20,644 nt of DNA from Candidatus Bipolaricaulota bacterium. GTDB taxonomy: Bacteria; Bipolaricaulota; Bipolaricaulia; Bipolaricaulales; Bipolaricaulaceae. Below, piece after piece: positions 6,859 through 14,257 of this stretch. A program made the position numbers and the translations under genes. How positions within the stretch are numbered: the stretch's first letter is position 1; the number at the start of each line of letters is the position of its first letter. The DNA is taken from contig JACIWM010000014.1 of NCBI GenBank assembly GCA_014360945.1, positions 1 to 20,644 on the forward strand, given 5' to 3'. The notes beneath the pieces were generated by a model that was not told where the DNA came from, searched no databases, and saw only the letters and a list, made by a program, of their open reading frames with translations.

Positions 6859-7413
6859 ATGGATAACATCGGGGTTGTGACCTGGGCCAACGTTTTGACC
6901 TTGCTCCGCCTGGCCTTGGTGCCCCCCACGGTCTGGGCCGTCCTTAGCGGGCGCCTCTATTTGGGCCTGGGCTTGTTCCTGTTTGGGGTCGTGACGGATA
7001 TCCTGGATGGCTGGGTGGCCAGGCGCGAGCGGCCCACTGTGGCCGGCCAGCTCCTCGACCCTCTGGCGGACAAGGTTTTCTATTTCGCCCTGGCCGTGGC
7101 CTTCCATGTGGTGGGGCGACTGCCCTTGGTTGCGGTCCTTCTCACCACCCTGCCCCAGGTGGGAATCGGACTTGGCACCCTGGTTCTTTGGCGAAGGAAA
7201 CGAGAATTGCGGGCGCGCTGGCCAGGGAAGGCCGCGGCGGCCCTCACCGCCCTGGCCACGGGACTTCTCTTCCTCACCCCTCAGGGAGTGTGGGTGTATT
7301 GGGCGGCGGTGGCTGCCCAGTATGGGGCGGGACTCTACTATCTAGCTCAGCAAACCAAGCGGAAAACTCCGGAGGAGGCGGGGCCTCAAATTCCCGCCAG
7401 TCCCCGGCGCTAG
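6859..7413 (+). CDS. CDP-alcohol phosphatidyltransferase (PgsA-like)
   Basis: The 184-residue product is an integral membrane CDP-alcohol phosphatidyltransferase, probably phosphatidylglycerophosphate synthase, which joins CDP-diacylglycerol to glycerol 3-phosphate. The signature is clear: DILDGWVAR, then G, three residues, D, three residues, D (GQLLDPLAD), supplying the metal-binding aspartates. Seven residues separate AR from G where the usual pattern has eight. Several hydrophobic helices surround it. ATG 6859 has no ribosome binding site; GTG 6877 would give the compact N-terminus MTWANVLTLLRL and is a fair alternative. Its last 140 bp, encoding the final membrane helix and tail, lie antisense to the pseudouridine synthase gene. 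Assignment among PgsA and related alcohol transferases is not certain. Confidence 0.83.
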   Translation: MDNIGVVTWANVLTLLRLALVPPTVWAVLSGRLYLGLGLFLFGVVTDILDGWVARRERPTVAGQLLDPLADKVFYFALAVAFHVVGRLPLVAVLLTTLPQVGIGLGTLVLWRRKRELRARWPGKAAAALTALATGLLFLTPQGVWVYWAAVAAQYGAGLYYLAQQTKRKTPEEAGPQIPASPRR

Positions 7414-8224
7414 GGTGCCGAAACCCCAGACGCCAGGCGTGAAGGAGAAGAGGACCGGAGGTCCGGCCATAAAGGGGGTCACCCACCACGGGATGGCCAA
7501 TGGCCCCGAAGTGCACGCGGATTTGGTGAGTTCTTCCAGTGCGCGGCCGCACTAGGACGAGACTCCGCCCATCCTTCCGCGCCAGAACCGTGAACTCCGT
7601 GATCGCCTCTTTCCCCACCTCCTGGACGTCCATGCGCCAAGGCTCGTGGGGATCGCGGCCGATTCGGCCCTTGATCACCCCTTCGTCCGCGTCCACCTCG
7701 CCCTCCACCACCGCCAAATACTCCTTTCGCACCGTCCTCTCTTTGAACTGCTGAACCAAGGAGTGAAAGGCCTTCTCGGTGCGGGCCAGGACCATGACCC
7801 CGGTGACGGCGGCATCCAAGCGGTGGACCACTCCGGGCCGCTCCGGCGGTCCGCCGGCCAGGCCCCGATGGAGAAGGGCTCCCACCACCGTGGGCTCTGA
7901 GGAAGGCCCAACGGGATGGACGGGAAGGCCTCGGGGTTTGTTCACCACGAGGATGTCCTCGTCCTCGTAAATGATGGGGATGGGGAAGGGAGTGGGCATG
8001 AGGCCGGGGCCGGTCCAGCGCACCACCACTTCCTCGCCTGAACGGAGCCGGCGGGAGGGCTCAACTTTTTCACCGCCCACCGTGGCCGCGCCCTCTCGCA
8101 ATAAACTCTGGGCCCAGGCCCGGGAAATCCCGAGTTTCCTGGCCAAGAACCGGTCCACCCGTTCGCCCTCCTCCCCCTCCTCCACAAAGAATCGATCTAT
8201 TCGCAATCCTTGCGTTGTGCCCAT
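7274..8224 (-). CDS. RluA-family 23S rRNA pseudouridine synthase (RluD-like)
   Basis: The product has 316 residues from ATG 8224. An S4 RNA-binding domain occupies roughly residues 20-70 (ERVDRFLARKLGISRAWAQSLL and SGEEVVVRW). The catalytic domain has VVNKPRGLPVHP and the HRLD motif at 134-137, with D137 the catalytic aspartate, followed by TGVMVLA. RTGRTHQIRVH closes the active-site region. It should isomerise uridines in 23S rRNA; the target site is not predictable. A plus-minus -10 pair lies at 8237-8244, only 13 nt upstream, so the leader would be very short. No ribosome binding site precedes ATG 8224, and a downstream GTG is possible. The C-terminal 45 codons overlap the phosphatidyltransferase gene antisense. 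Confidence 0.87.
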   Translation of the reverse strand: MGTTQGLRIDRFFVEEGEEGERVDRFLARKLGISRAWAQSLLREGAATVGGEKVEPSRRLRSGEEVVVRWTGPGLMPTPFPIPIIYEDEDILVVNKPRGLPVHPVGPSSEPTVVGALLHRGLAGGPPERPGVVHRLDAAVTGVMVLARTEKAFHSLVQQFKERTVRKEYLAVVEGEVDADEGVIKGRIGRDPHEPWRMDVQEVGKEAITEFTVLARKDGRSLVLVRPRTGRTHQIRVHFGAIGHPVVGDPLYGRTSGPLLLHAWRLGFRHPSAGDWREFEAPPPPEFSAWFAELDSRVPPHTGQPPPPNTPTLPEG

Positions 8225-8236
8225 TTGCAAAGAACT

Positions 8237-8244
8237 AGTATAAT
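8237..8244 (+). promoter_or_regulatory. Overlapping divergent -10 elements between rlu and rimP
   Basis: The plus strand reads TATAAT at 8239-8244, with a weak TTGTGC -35 candidate at 8215-8220 and an 18-bp spacer. The minus strand reads TATACT from 8242 to 8237. From the plus-strand box the expected start point, 7-8 nt downstream, falls at or next to the A of the rimP ATG (8253), which predicts a leaderless message. No ribosome binding site precedes rimP, consistent with this. Confidence 0.5.
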
Positions 8245-8252
8245 GGCAAACC

Positions 8253-8705
8253 ATGCAGGCGCAGAGGGAGAGACTCGCGGAGATCATTCGCCAGGGTGTG
8301 GCCCTGGCCCGCGTGGAGCTGTACCACTGGGAGCTTGCCCGGTTCGGACGGGAGCTGCGCCTCACGGTGTACATCGACCGGCCGGGCGGGGTGTCCGTGG
8401 AGGATTGCGCGCGGGTCAGTCAGATCCTGAGCGATCTCCTCGACGCGGCCGACCCCATCCCCTCCGCCTATGTTTTGGAGGTTTCCTCGCCGGGCCTGGA
8501 CAGAAGGCTCTGGGAGCCCTGGCACTACGAGCGCGTGGTGGGAAAGAAGATCCACGTGAAGGTGCGGGGGATGGAGCGCACAAGCTACGAGGGCCGGCTT
8601 TTGCGGGCGGCCCAGGACAAAATCGAGGTGGAAGGAAAGGCCGGACCCGTGGAAATTCCATTGTCCCAGGTGACCCAGGCCTGGGTGGTGTACGAAGGGG
8701 AGTAG
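8253..8705 (+). CDS. rimP: Ribosome maturation factor RimP
   Basis: This is a 150-residue RimP, a cytoplasmic factor for 30S subunit assembly. Diagnostic features are LRLTVYIDRPGGVSVEDCARVS, the conserved EVSSPGLDR motif at the end of the N-terminal domain, and a C-terminal SH3-like small barrel (KKIHVKVR to VTQAWVVYEGE). Length is normal for the family. It heads a long collinear run and is followed by nusA after 3 nt, the classical rimP-nusA pairing. The ATG is not preceded by a ribosome binding site and lies 8 nt after a TATAAT box, suggesting leaderless translation. Confidence 0.93.
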   Translation: MQAQRERLAEIIRQGVALARVELYHWELARFGRELRLTVYIDRPGGVSVEDCARVSQILSDLLDAADPIPSAYVLEVSSPGLDRRLWEPWHYERVVGKKIHVKVRGMERTSYEGRLLRAAQDKIEVEGKAGPVEIPLSQVTQAWVVYEGE

Positions 8706-8708
8706 GCC

Positions 8709-9650
8709 ATGAACATTGAGTTCCTCGAGGCGCTGGAGGAGATGGCCCGGGAGCGCGGGATCGACCGGGAGGCGGCGTACGAGGCCATGGAGAAGGGCAT
8801 CGCCCATGCCTACCTCGCGGAGTTCGGGGGCACCGAGCCTCCCGTGGTGAAGATCGACCGCCGCTCCGGCGATGTCTATGTGAACGGACAAAAATTCGAT
8901 CTTTCCAAACTTGGCCGCATCGCCACTCGCCGGGCCGAGGAGTACTTCCGCCGGGAGATCCTGCGCCGCCGCCGCGAGGCCCTCTACGAGATGTACTCCG
9001 CCCGCGTGGGCGAGATCGTGAACGGCACCGTCCACCGCTTCGAGGGCCGCGATGTGTGGATCAACCTCGGGGATCTTGAGGCCCTCATGCCCGCCGAGGA
9101 GCGCATCCCCACCGAACGCTACGTCCCCGGAAACCGCATCAAGGCCTACATTTACAAGGTGGAGAAGACCCAGGGCGACCCCCGAGTGTTTCTTTCCCGG
9201 GCCCATCCGGGGTTCCTCGCGAAGCTCCTGGCCATCGAGGTCCCGGAGCTGGAGCAGGGGATGATGGAGGTGGTGAAGGTCGTGCGGGTTCCCGGGGTGC
9301 GGGCCAAAGTCCTCGTGCGCGGCCTGGATCCCCGCATCGATCCGGTGGGAAGCTGCATCGGGCCAGGGGGAAGCCGCATCCGCGCCGTGAGCCGGGAGCT
9401 TGCCGGCGAGAAGATCGACGTAATCAAGTTCAGTGAGGATGTGCGGGAGGTGATCAAGGCCGCGCTGGCCCCGGCTAGCGTCCTCGAGGTGGAGCTCGAC
9501 GAAAAGGAAAAGAAGGCCACGGTGATCGTTCCCGAGCACGAGGTTTCGTTGGCCATTGGCCGAGAGGGGCACAATGTAGGACTAGCGGCGCGCCTCACCG
9601 GCTACGACATCACCGTGCGCACGCCCGCGGGCGAAGAGGCGAAACGCTAG
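8709..9650 (+). CDS. nusA: Transcription termination/antitermination factor NusA (short form)
   Basis: The product is a 313-residue NusA. The order is: N-terminal RNA-polymerase-binding domain (1-90), S1 domain (about 97-165, GEIVNGTVHRFEGRDVWINLG), KH1 (about 180-245, with GSCIGPGGSRI) and KH2 (about 250-305, with SLAIGREGHNVGLAARLTGYDI). It binds RNA polymerase and nascent RNA and affects pausing, termination and antitermination. It is clearly shorter than typical bacterial NusA. The N-terminal domain lacks a segment between the GDVYVNG strand and the LGRIATRRAEEYF helix, and there are no C-terminal acidic repeats. GGGGAG precedes ATG 8709. The usual downstream ylxR and infB are absent; an RND exporter follows after 5 nt. 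Confidence 0.93.
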   Translation: MNIEFLEALEEMARERGIDREAAYEAMEKGIAHAYLAEFGGTEPPVVKIDRRSGDVYVNGQKFDLSKLGRIATRRAEEYFRREILRRRREALYEMYSARVGEIVNGTVHRFEGRDVWINLGDLEALMPAEERIPTERYVPGNRIKAYIYKVEKTQGDPRVFLSRAHPGFLAKLLAIEVPELEQGMMEVVKVVRVPGVRAKVLVRGLDPRIDPVGSCIGPGGSRIRAVSRELAGEKIDVIKFSEDVREVIKAALAPASVLEVELDEKEKKATVIVPEHEVSLAIGREGHNVGLAARLTGYDITVRTPAGEEAKR

Positions 9651-9655
9651 AGCTC

Positions 9656-12388
9656 ATGGGGAAAAACTCGGCCTTCGCCCGACTTGGGGGCTTTGTATGT
9701 GCCCATCCAATCCTGATCTTTTTTATTTTCGCCGCACTTGCGGGCCTTGCCGTCTACTACATCCGGGATTTTCCCCTGCGCACTTCCTACCTGGACCTCC
9801 TTCCCGCCGGCGAGCCGTTGGTGGAGAAGTACGAGGCAGTACAGGCCGAACTGGCCGGCCTGGATGTGGCCGCCATCCTTCTTTCGTTGAAGGACCCACC
9901 CGAGGATCTTGCTAAGCGCGCGGAAATATTGATCACCGCGGCCAAAAAAATCATCGCCGAGCTGGACCCCAGAATAGTGGCCCGAGCCTCCTACGCCCTT
10001 CCCGCCGATACCCCCCTTCCCCCGGAGCTCCTCGTCTTCCGTACCCTTTATCCGGAGGAACGGGAGCGTCTTTCCCAGATTGCCGCGGAGCTATTGGCCC
10101 GGGTCCCGGCGTTGGCCGACTCCCGCACGTTCTCCTTCCCTGCCGCGCTCCCTGAGGACCTGGCAGAACTCGCCCGGGCTTTAGGCGAACTTGTGGCCGC
10201 CGGGCATGCCCTCCTCAACACCCTCCCCACCCTTCCGGAAGTCCAATCCTTGGTGGAGGAGGCGCGGGAAATCCTGGGACGCGCGGAGAAACGCGCGGTG
10301 CCCAAGGAACCGGAACAGCCCCTCCTTTCCCTGGATCACACGAAACTCGTGATCCAGGTCTGGCCCACCCAGCCCGTTTACGCCTCCCAAGCGTTCAACC
10401 GGGCCGTGCGGGATGAGCTTCTGCGGGCCGTGAGGGAAGCGAAGGTGGAGGAACTCGGGGTGGAGGTCGGGATAACCGGCGGCTACGTGGTCTCCACGGA
10501 GGTGGAGGACGTCATCCGCCACGACATGGCGGTGGTGACCATCATCTCCGGCGTAGCCGTAGTCATTGTCACAATTCTTGTTTTGGGAAGCCTGGTTCTT
10601 GCCGCGCTTGCGCTCATTCCCGTCTTGGCCTCGGCCGTCCTCATCGTGGCCTGGGCCAAATATGCCGTGCACGGGTTCAACCTCCTCACCACCTTCCTTC
10701 CCGCCCTGGTTTTGGGGCTGGGCATTGACTATGCCATCCACCTTTTGGCCCGGTTTTCCGTGGCCCGCCAGGGTGGCCTGGAAATTAAGGAGGCAGCGGC
10801 GGAGGCGGTACGAACCAAAGGGCCGGCGGCGTTCGTCGCCGCCCTCACCACCACCGCCGTCTTCTGCTGCCTCCTTTTCTCCCGCTCCCGCGCCCTGGGC
10901 GAGCTGGGAGTGATCATGGCCCTGGGCGTGCCCATCTCTTTCGTCACCGTCTTCCTTTTGGGGCCAGCTCTCCTAACTGGGGCGGGAAAGATCTTTCCCC
11001 GCCTGCGCGGCCGTCCCTTCCTCGTCCCGGACCGCCTCCAACCCGCGTTCCGCCGCGTTCTTTTTTTGAGCAAGGGCATCATCCTCGTTTGCGTTGTGTT
11101 GATATTGATCTTCGTGGTCGCGGCAACGAAGGTGGAATTCAAGTTCGCCTCCGGTGAGCTTGCTCCGGCCACTCCCGGCCAAGCTGTTCTTCATACGATC
11201 TTGACCCACTTTGGAAGCGAGATCTGGCTAGGCGACACGTTCCGGGTGTTCGTGCCCCGGACCCAGGACTTGGCGGAGCTCTCCGAAAAATTGAGGGAGC
11301 ACCCGCTGGTGCAGGAGGTTGTGTCCGCCCGGAAGCTTCTTCCCACGGAACTCCTTGGGCAGGCCGCGGCCCTTCGCGACATGCCCATCGCCCCCGCCCG
11401 AGAAGGGCTGCATTTGCTTTCCTCAACGTTGGAGAAATGGCCGGAACTCGCGGATCGCGCGGAAAGTATCGGCGCCGCTCTTTCCATTTTGGAACTTAAG
11501 ACCCTGATGGAGGGAAGGGTCAGCCTGGCCCAAGACCTCTCCCTCCGAGCCCAGGATCTTTTCCTTCTTGCGGATGAATTGCGGGCCGTGGATCCCCAGC
11601 CGTTTGCGGAGGCCGCCGCGGCCATCGCCGCCGCCTTGCCCTCCCTGGAGAACTTTGTGCAAAAGCTCCGCACTCTCCCTCCCGAGGACCAACTCATCGA
11701 CCAGATCCTGAACTTACTTCCCCAGGAGATCCGCGCGCAGTACAAGATCTCCCGTGGCTATATCATCGAGATCCGCGTCAGCCCCCATCTCTACGAAGGC
11801 CGAAACCTCCAAGAGTTTTTGCACTGGCTCAGGGGGTTCGGCGTGGACTATGTGGGCTCGCCCGAGATCCAGCTGGTGCTGGAGGAGCACATGCGCCGAG
11901 ACTTCTTCCTCACCACGGGCATTGCCGTCATTCTCATCTTCCTCGTGGTCTTTGGAGGTTTTCGCCATCCTGGCCGAGCCCTTTTGGCCCTCATTCCCTT
12001 GGGCATGGGCTACACTGCGATGCTGGGAGGCATGGCCGCCCTGAAGCTCCGCTTCAATTTCACGAACATTGTGATCTCCCCCCTCCTTGTGGGCTATGGG
12101 GTGGACGGGGCCGTGTATTTTCTGCACCGAGTGGAGGAAGAGCGGACCAAGGGGCGGGAGGCGGTGGCCTGGGCCGCGGCCCACACCACCGGACCCACTT
12201 TGGGAAGCTATCTCACCACCATGGCCTCCTTCGGTGCCCTTTTGGCCGCTCAGACCCCGGGCCTCCGCTTCCTCGGCGCCTCCGCTCTTTTGGGACTGGG
12301 GTTCACCCTTCTCTGGACGGTGCTCTTCCTTCCCGCGGTAATCGGGGAGTTGCGAAAGAGCCGGGGAGGAACTAAAGTGGCTCAGTAA
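9656..12388 (+). CDS. MMPL/RND-superfamily exporter (HpnN-like)
   Basis: This is a 910-residue inner-membrane transporter with the duplicated RND layout: one N-terminal helix (about 14-36), a large extracytoplasmic domain, five helices (about 290-440), then a second copy with a helix near 455-480, a second extracytoplasmic domain, and five helices up to residue 900. The helix-4 motifs GLGIDYAIHLLARF (about 353-366) and GYGVDGAVYFLHRVEE (about 811-826) carry the aspartates of the MMPL/COG1033 proton-relay region. Members export lipids, hopanoids or other hydrophobic compounds; the substrate is unknown here. No TolC or adaptor gene is adjacent. The ATG at 9656 is 5 nt after nusA without a ribosome binding site, implying coupling. 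Both extracytoplasmic domains are rich in leucine and alanine helices. Confidence 0.85.
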   Translation: MGKNSAFARLGGFVCAHPILIFFIFAALAGLAVYYIRDFPLRTSYLDLLPAGEPLVEKYEAVQAELAGLDVAAILLSLKDPPEDLAKRAEILITAAKKIIAELDPRIVARASYALPADTPLPPELLVFRTLYPEERERLSQIAAELLARVPALADSRTFSFPAALPEDLAELARALGELVAAGHALLNTLPTLPEVQSLVEEAREILGRAEKRAVPKEPEQPLLSLDHTKLVIQVWPTQPVYASQAFNRAVRDELLRAVREAKVEELGVEVGITGGYVVSTEVEDVIRHDMAVVTIISGVAVVIVTILVLGSLVLAALALIPVLASAVLIVAWAKYAVHGFNLLTTFLPALVLGLGIDYAIHLLARFSVARQGGLEIKEAAAEAVRTKGPAAFVAALTTTAVFCCLLFSRSRALGELGVIMALGVPISFVTVFLLGPALLTGAGKIFPRLRGRPFLVPDRLQPAFRRVLFLSKGIILVCVVLILIFVVAATKVEFKFASGELAPATPGQAVLHTILTHFGSEIWLGDTFRVFVPRTQDLAELSEKLREHPLVQEVVSARKLLPTELLGQAAALRDMPIAPAREGLHLLSSTLEKWPELADRAESIGAALSILELKTLMEGRVSLAQDLSLRAQDLFLLADELRAVDPQPFAEAAAAIAAALPSLENFVQKLRTLPPEDQLIDQILNLLPQEIRAQYKISRGYIIEIRVSPHLYEGRNLQEFLHWLRGFGVDYVGSPEIQLVLEEHMRRDFFLTTGIAVILIFLVVFGGFRHPGRALLALIPLGMGYTAMLGGMAALKLRFNFTNIVISPLLVGYGVDGAVYFLHRVEEERTKGREAVAWAAAHTTGPTLGSYLTTMASFGALLAAQTPGLRFLGASALLGLGFTLLWTVLFLPAVIGELRKSRGGTKVAQ

Positions 12389-12390
12389 AA

Positions 12391-13908
12391 ATGTACACGG
12401 CCTATGAGCTTGGCACGATCGGAATTTTGGCCTTCATTGCCGGGATAACTTTGGCCTGGCTTTTCCGCGTTCTGCGCAAAAAACAGGCTAAAAACATCCT
12501 GGAGGAGGCAAGGAGCGAGGCAAATCGCATAAAAGAAGAGGCCCTCCTTTCCGCGCAACGGGAGATCCAAGCTCTGCGGGAGCGGGAGGAGGAAAAGCTG
12601 CGCCGCCGGGAGGCCGAGCTCAAGGAGGAGGAAGAGCGCCTGCGCCAAAGGGAGGAGCGCCTCAGCAAAAAGCGCCAGTACTTGGAGATCCTCGAGGAGA
12701 ACCTGCGCCGCGAGGAGGCGGAATTGGCCAAGATGATCGAGGCCGGCCAGAAACTTCTCGCCGAGGAACAGGAGCTCTTGGAGAAAATCAGCGGGTTCAA
12801 TCAAGAAGAAGCCCGGGAGTATCTTCTCAAGCTGGTGGAAGCCGAAAGCGAGCGGTATTTTGCAAAGAAAATCGCAGAGGTCGAGCGCAGGACGAAACAG
12901 GAGGCGGAGCGCCGGGCCCGAAAGATTCTAGCCGACGCCATCCAACGCCTGGCCCTGGACTATGTGGAGGAAGCCACGGTCACCGCCGTGCCCCTCCCCA
13001 GCGACGAATTCAAGGGCCGCATCATCGGCCGCGACGGTCGCAACATCCGCACCTTCGAGGCCCTCACCGGAGTGGAGGTCCTAGTGGACGATACCCCGGA
13101 GGTCGTGATCCTCTCCTCCTTCCACCCCATCCGCCGGGAGATCGCCCGGATCGCCCTGGAGCGCCTGTTGGAGGATGGCCGCATCCATCCGGCCCGCATC
13201 GAGGAGATGGTGCGCAAGGCCAAGGAGCAGGTGGAAACGGTGATCCGGGAGATGGGGGAGAAGGCGGCCATGGAGGTTGGGGTGGATCTTCCTTTGGAGC
13301 TCATTCAGCTCCTGGGCCGGCTCCATTTCCGCCAAAGCTATGGCCAAAACCAGCTCCGACACGCGGTGGAGGTGAGCCTCATTGCCCGGATGCTCGCGGA
13401 AGAACTGGGGATCGATCCCCGGCCGGCTAAACGGGCCGGGCTCCTCCACGACATCGGAAAAGCCCTGGACCACGAGGTGGAAGGCCCCCACGCCCTGATC
13501 GGCGCGGACTTAGCCAAACGCTACGGTGAGTCCTGGCCTATCGTGAACGCCATCGCTGCCCATCATGGCCAGGTGGAACCGGCCACGGTGACGGCGGTTC
13601 TCATCCAGGCCGCCGACGCCCTCTCCGCGGCCCGGCCGGGCGCACGCATCGAGGCCTATGAGAGCTACATCCAGAGACTTTCGGAACTGGAGAAATTGGC
13701 CCGTTCCTATCCGCACGTGAAGGAGGCCTATGCCTTGCAGGCCGGCCGGGAGGTGCGGGTCATCCTGCGGCCGGAGAAGACTACCGATGAAATGGCAGCC
13801 AAACTCGCGTATGATATTGCTCGGCGGATCGAGGAGGAACTTCAGTATCCTGGGGAGATAAAGGTGACCGTCATCCGTCAAACCCAGTACACGGAGACGG
13901 CGCGATAA
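12391..13908 (+). CDS. rny: Ribonuclease Y
   Basis: The 505-residue product is a membrane-anchored endoribonuclease that initiates mRNA decay. It has one N-terminal transmembrane helix (about 8-26), a long charged coiled coil (about 30-190, rich in E, R and K), a KH domain with GRIIGRDGRNIRTFE at about 209-223, and an HD phosphohydrolase domain with GLLHDIGK at about 350, HHGQ and QAADALSAARPGAR. Length and order match the family. The start follows the exporter stop by 2 nt, and spoVS follows after 10 nt. In Bacillus rny and spoVS also lie close together, with ymdB between them; ymdB is missing here. Confidence 0.94.
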   Translation: MYTAYELGTIGILAFIAGITLAWLFRVLRKKQAKNILEEARSEANRIKEEALLSAQREIQALREREEEKLRRREAELKEEEERLRQREERLSKKRQYLEILEENLRREEAELAKMIEAGQKLLAEEQELLEKISGFNQEEAREYLLKLVEAESERYFAKKIAEVERRTKQEAERRARKILADAIQRLALDYVEEATVTAVPLPSDEFKGRIIGRDGRNIRTFEALTGVEVLVDDTPEVVILSSFHPIRREIARIALERLLEDGRIHPARIEEMVRKAKEQVETVIREMGEKAAMEVGVDLPLELIQLLGRLHFRQSYGQNQLRHAVEVSLIARMLAEELGIDPRPAKRAGLLHDIGKALDHEVEGPHALIGADLAKRYGESWPIVNAIAAHHGQVEPATVTAVLIQAADALSAARPGARIEAYESYIQRLSELEKLARSYPHVKEAYALQAGREVRVILRPEKTTDEMAAKLAYDIARRIEEELQYPGEIKVTVIRQTQYTETAR

Positions 13909-13918
13909 GGAGGTGGCC

Positions 13919-14257
13919 GTGAACGTACTGAAGGTCGCAGCGACCTCGGATCCCACGGCGGCAGCCGGGGCAGTGGCCAACACCTTCCGCGAGGAGGGTG
14001 TGGCCGAGATCCAAGCCATCGGGCCCAAGGCCGTGAACCAGGCGGTGAAATGCATCGCCATTGCCCGCGGTTATGTGGCCCCAAGCGGCATCGACCTCTT
14101 CTTCGTCCCCTCGTTTGTGGAAGTGGAGGTGAACGGGGAAATTCGCACGGGCATCCGCTTTACGGTGCGCTCGCGCACCCCGGTTCCGCCGCTTAGAGCC
14201 AGGGCCCGCCGCGGAGAGAAGGCCCCTGAAACCGAGGAGGAGTGGAAAGACATCTGA
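13919..14257 (+). CDS. spoVS: Stage V sporulation protein S (SpoVS) family, Alba-like
   Basis: The product has 112 residues. The core, from NVLKVAATSDPTAAAGAVAN through AIGPKAVNQAVKCIAIARG and APSGIDLFFVPSF to IRFTVRS, is the highly conserved SpoVS sequence, an Alba-like fold that binds nucleic acid in related proteins. About 25 extra residues, proline- and charge-rich, follow the usual end. I chose GTG 13919 because AAGGAGG at 13907-13913 lies 5 bp upstream and the N-terminus then matches the family; GTG 13913 is in frame but overlaps the ribosome binding site. SpoVS occurs in many non-sporulating bacteria, so sporulation is not implied. Its stop overlaps the next ATG (TGATG). Confidence 0.93.
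   Translation: MNVLKVAATSDPTAAAGAVANTFREEGVAEIQAIGPKAVNQAVKCIAIARGYVAPSGIDLFFVPSFVEVEVNGEIRTGIRFTVRSRTPVPPLRARARRGEKAPETEEEWKDI

Noticed and set aside
8235..9572. A 445-codon open frame on the minus strand opposite rimP and nusA
   Set aside because: It is the reverse shadow of two unmistakable genes, rich in histidine and leucine as expected from GC-rich antisense frames, with no recognisable motif.
13919..14257. Sporulation locus
   Set aside because: SpoVS is widespread in non-sporulating bacteria and no other sporulation gene is present.
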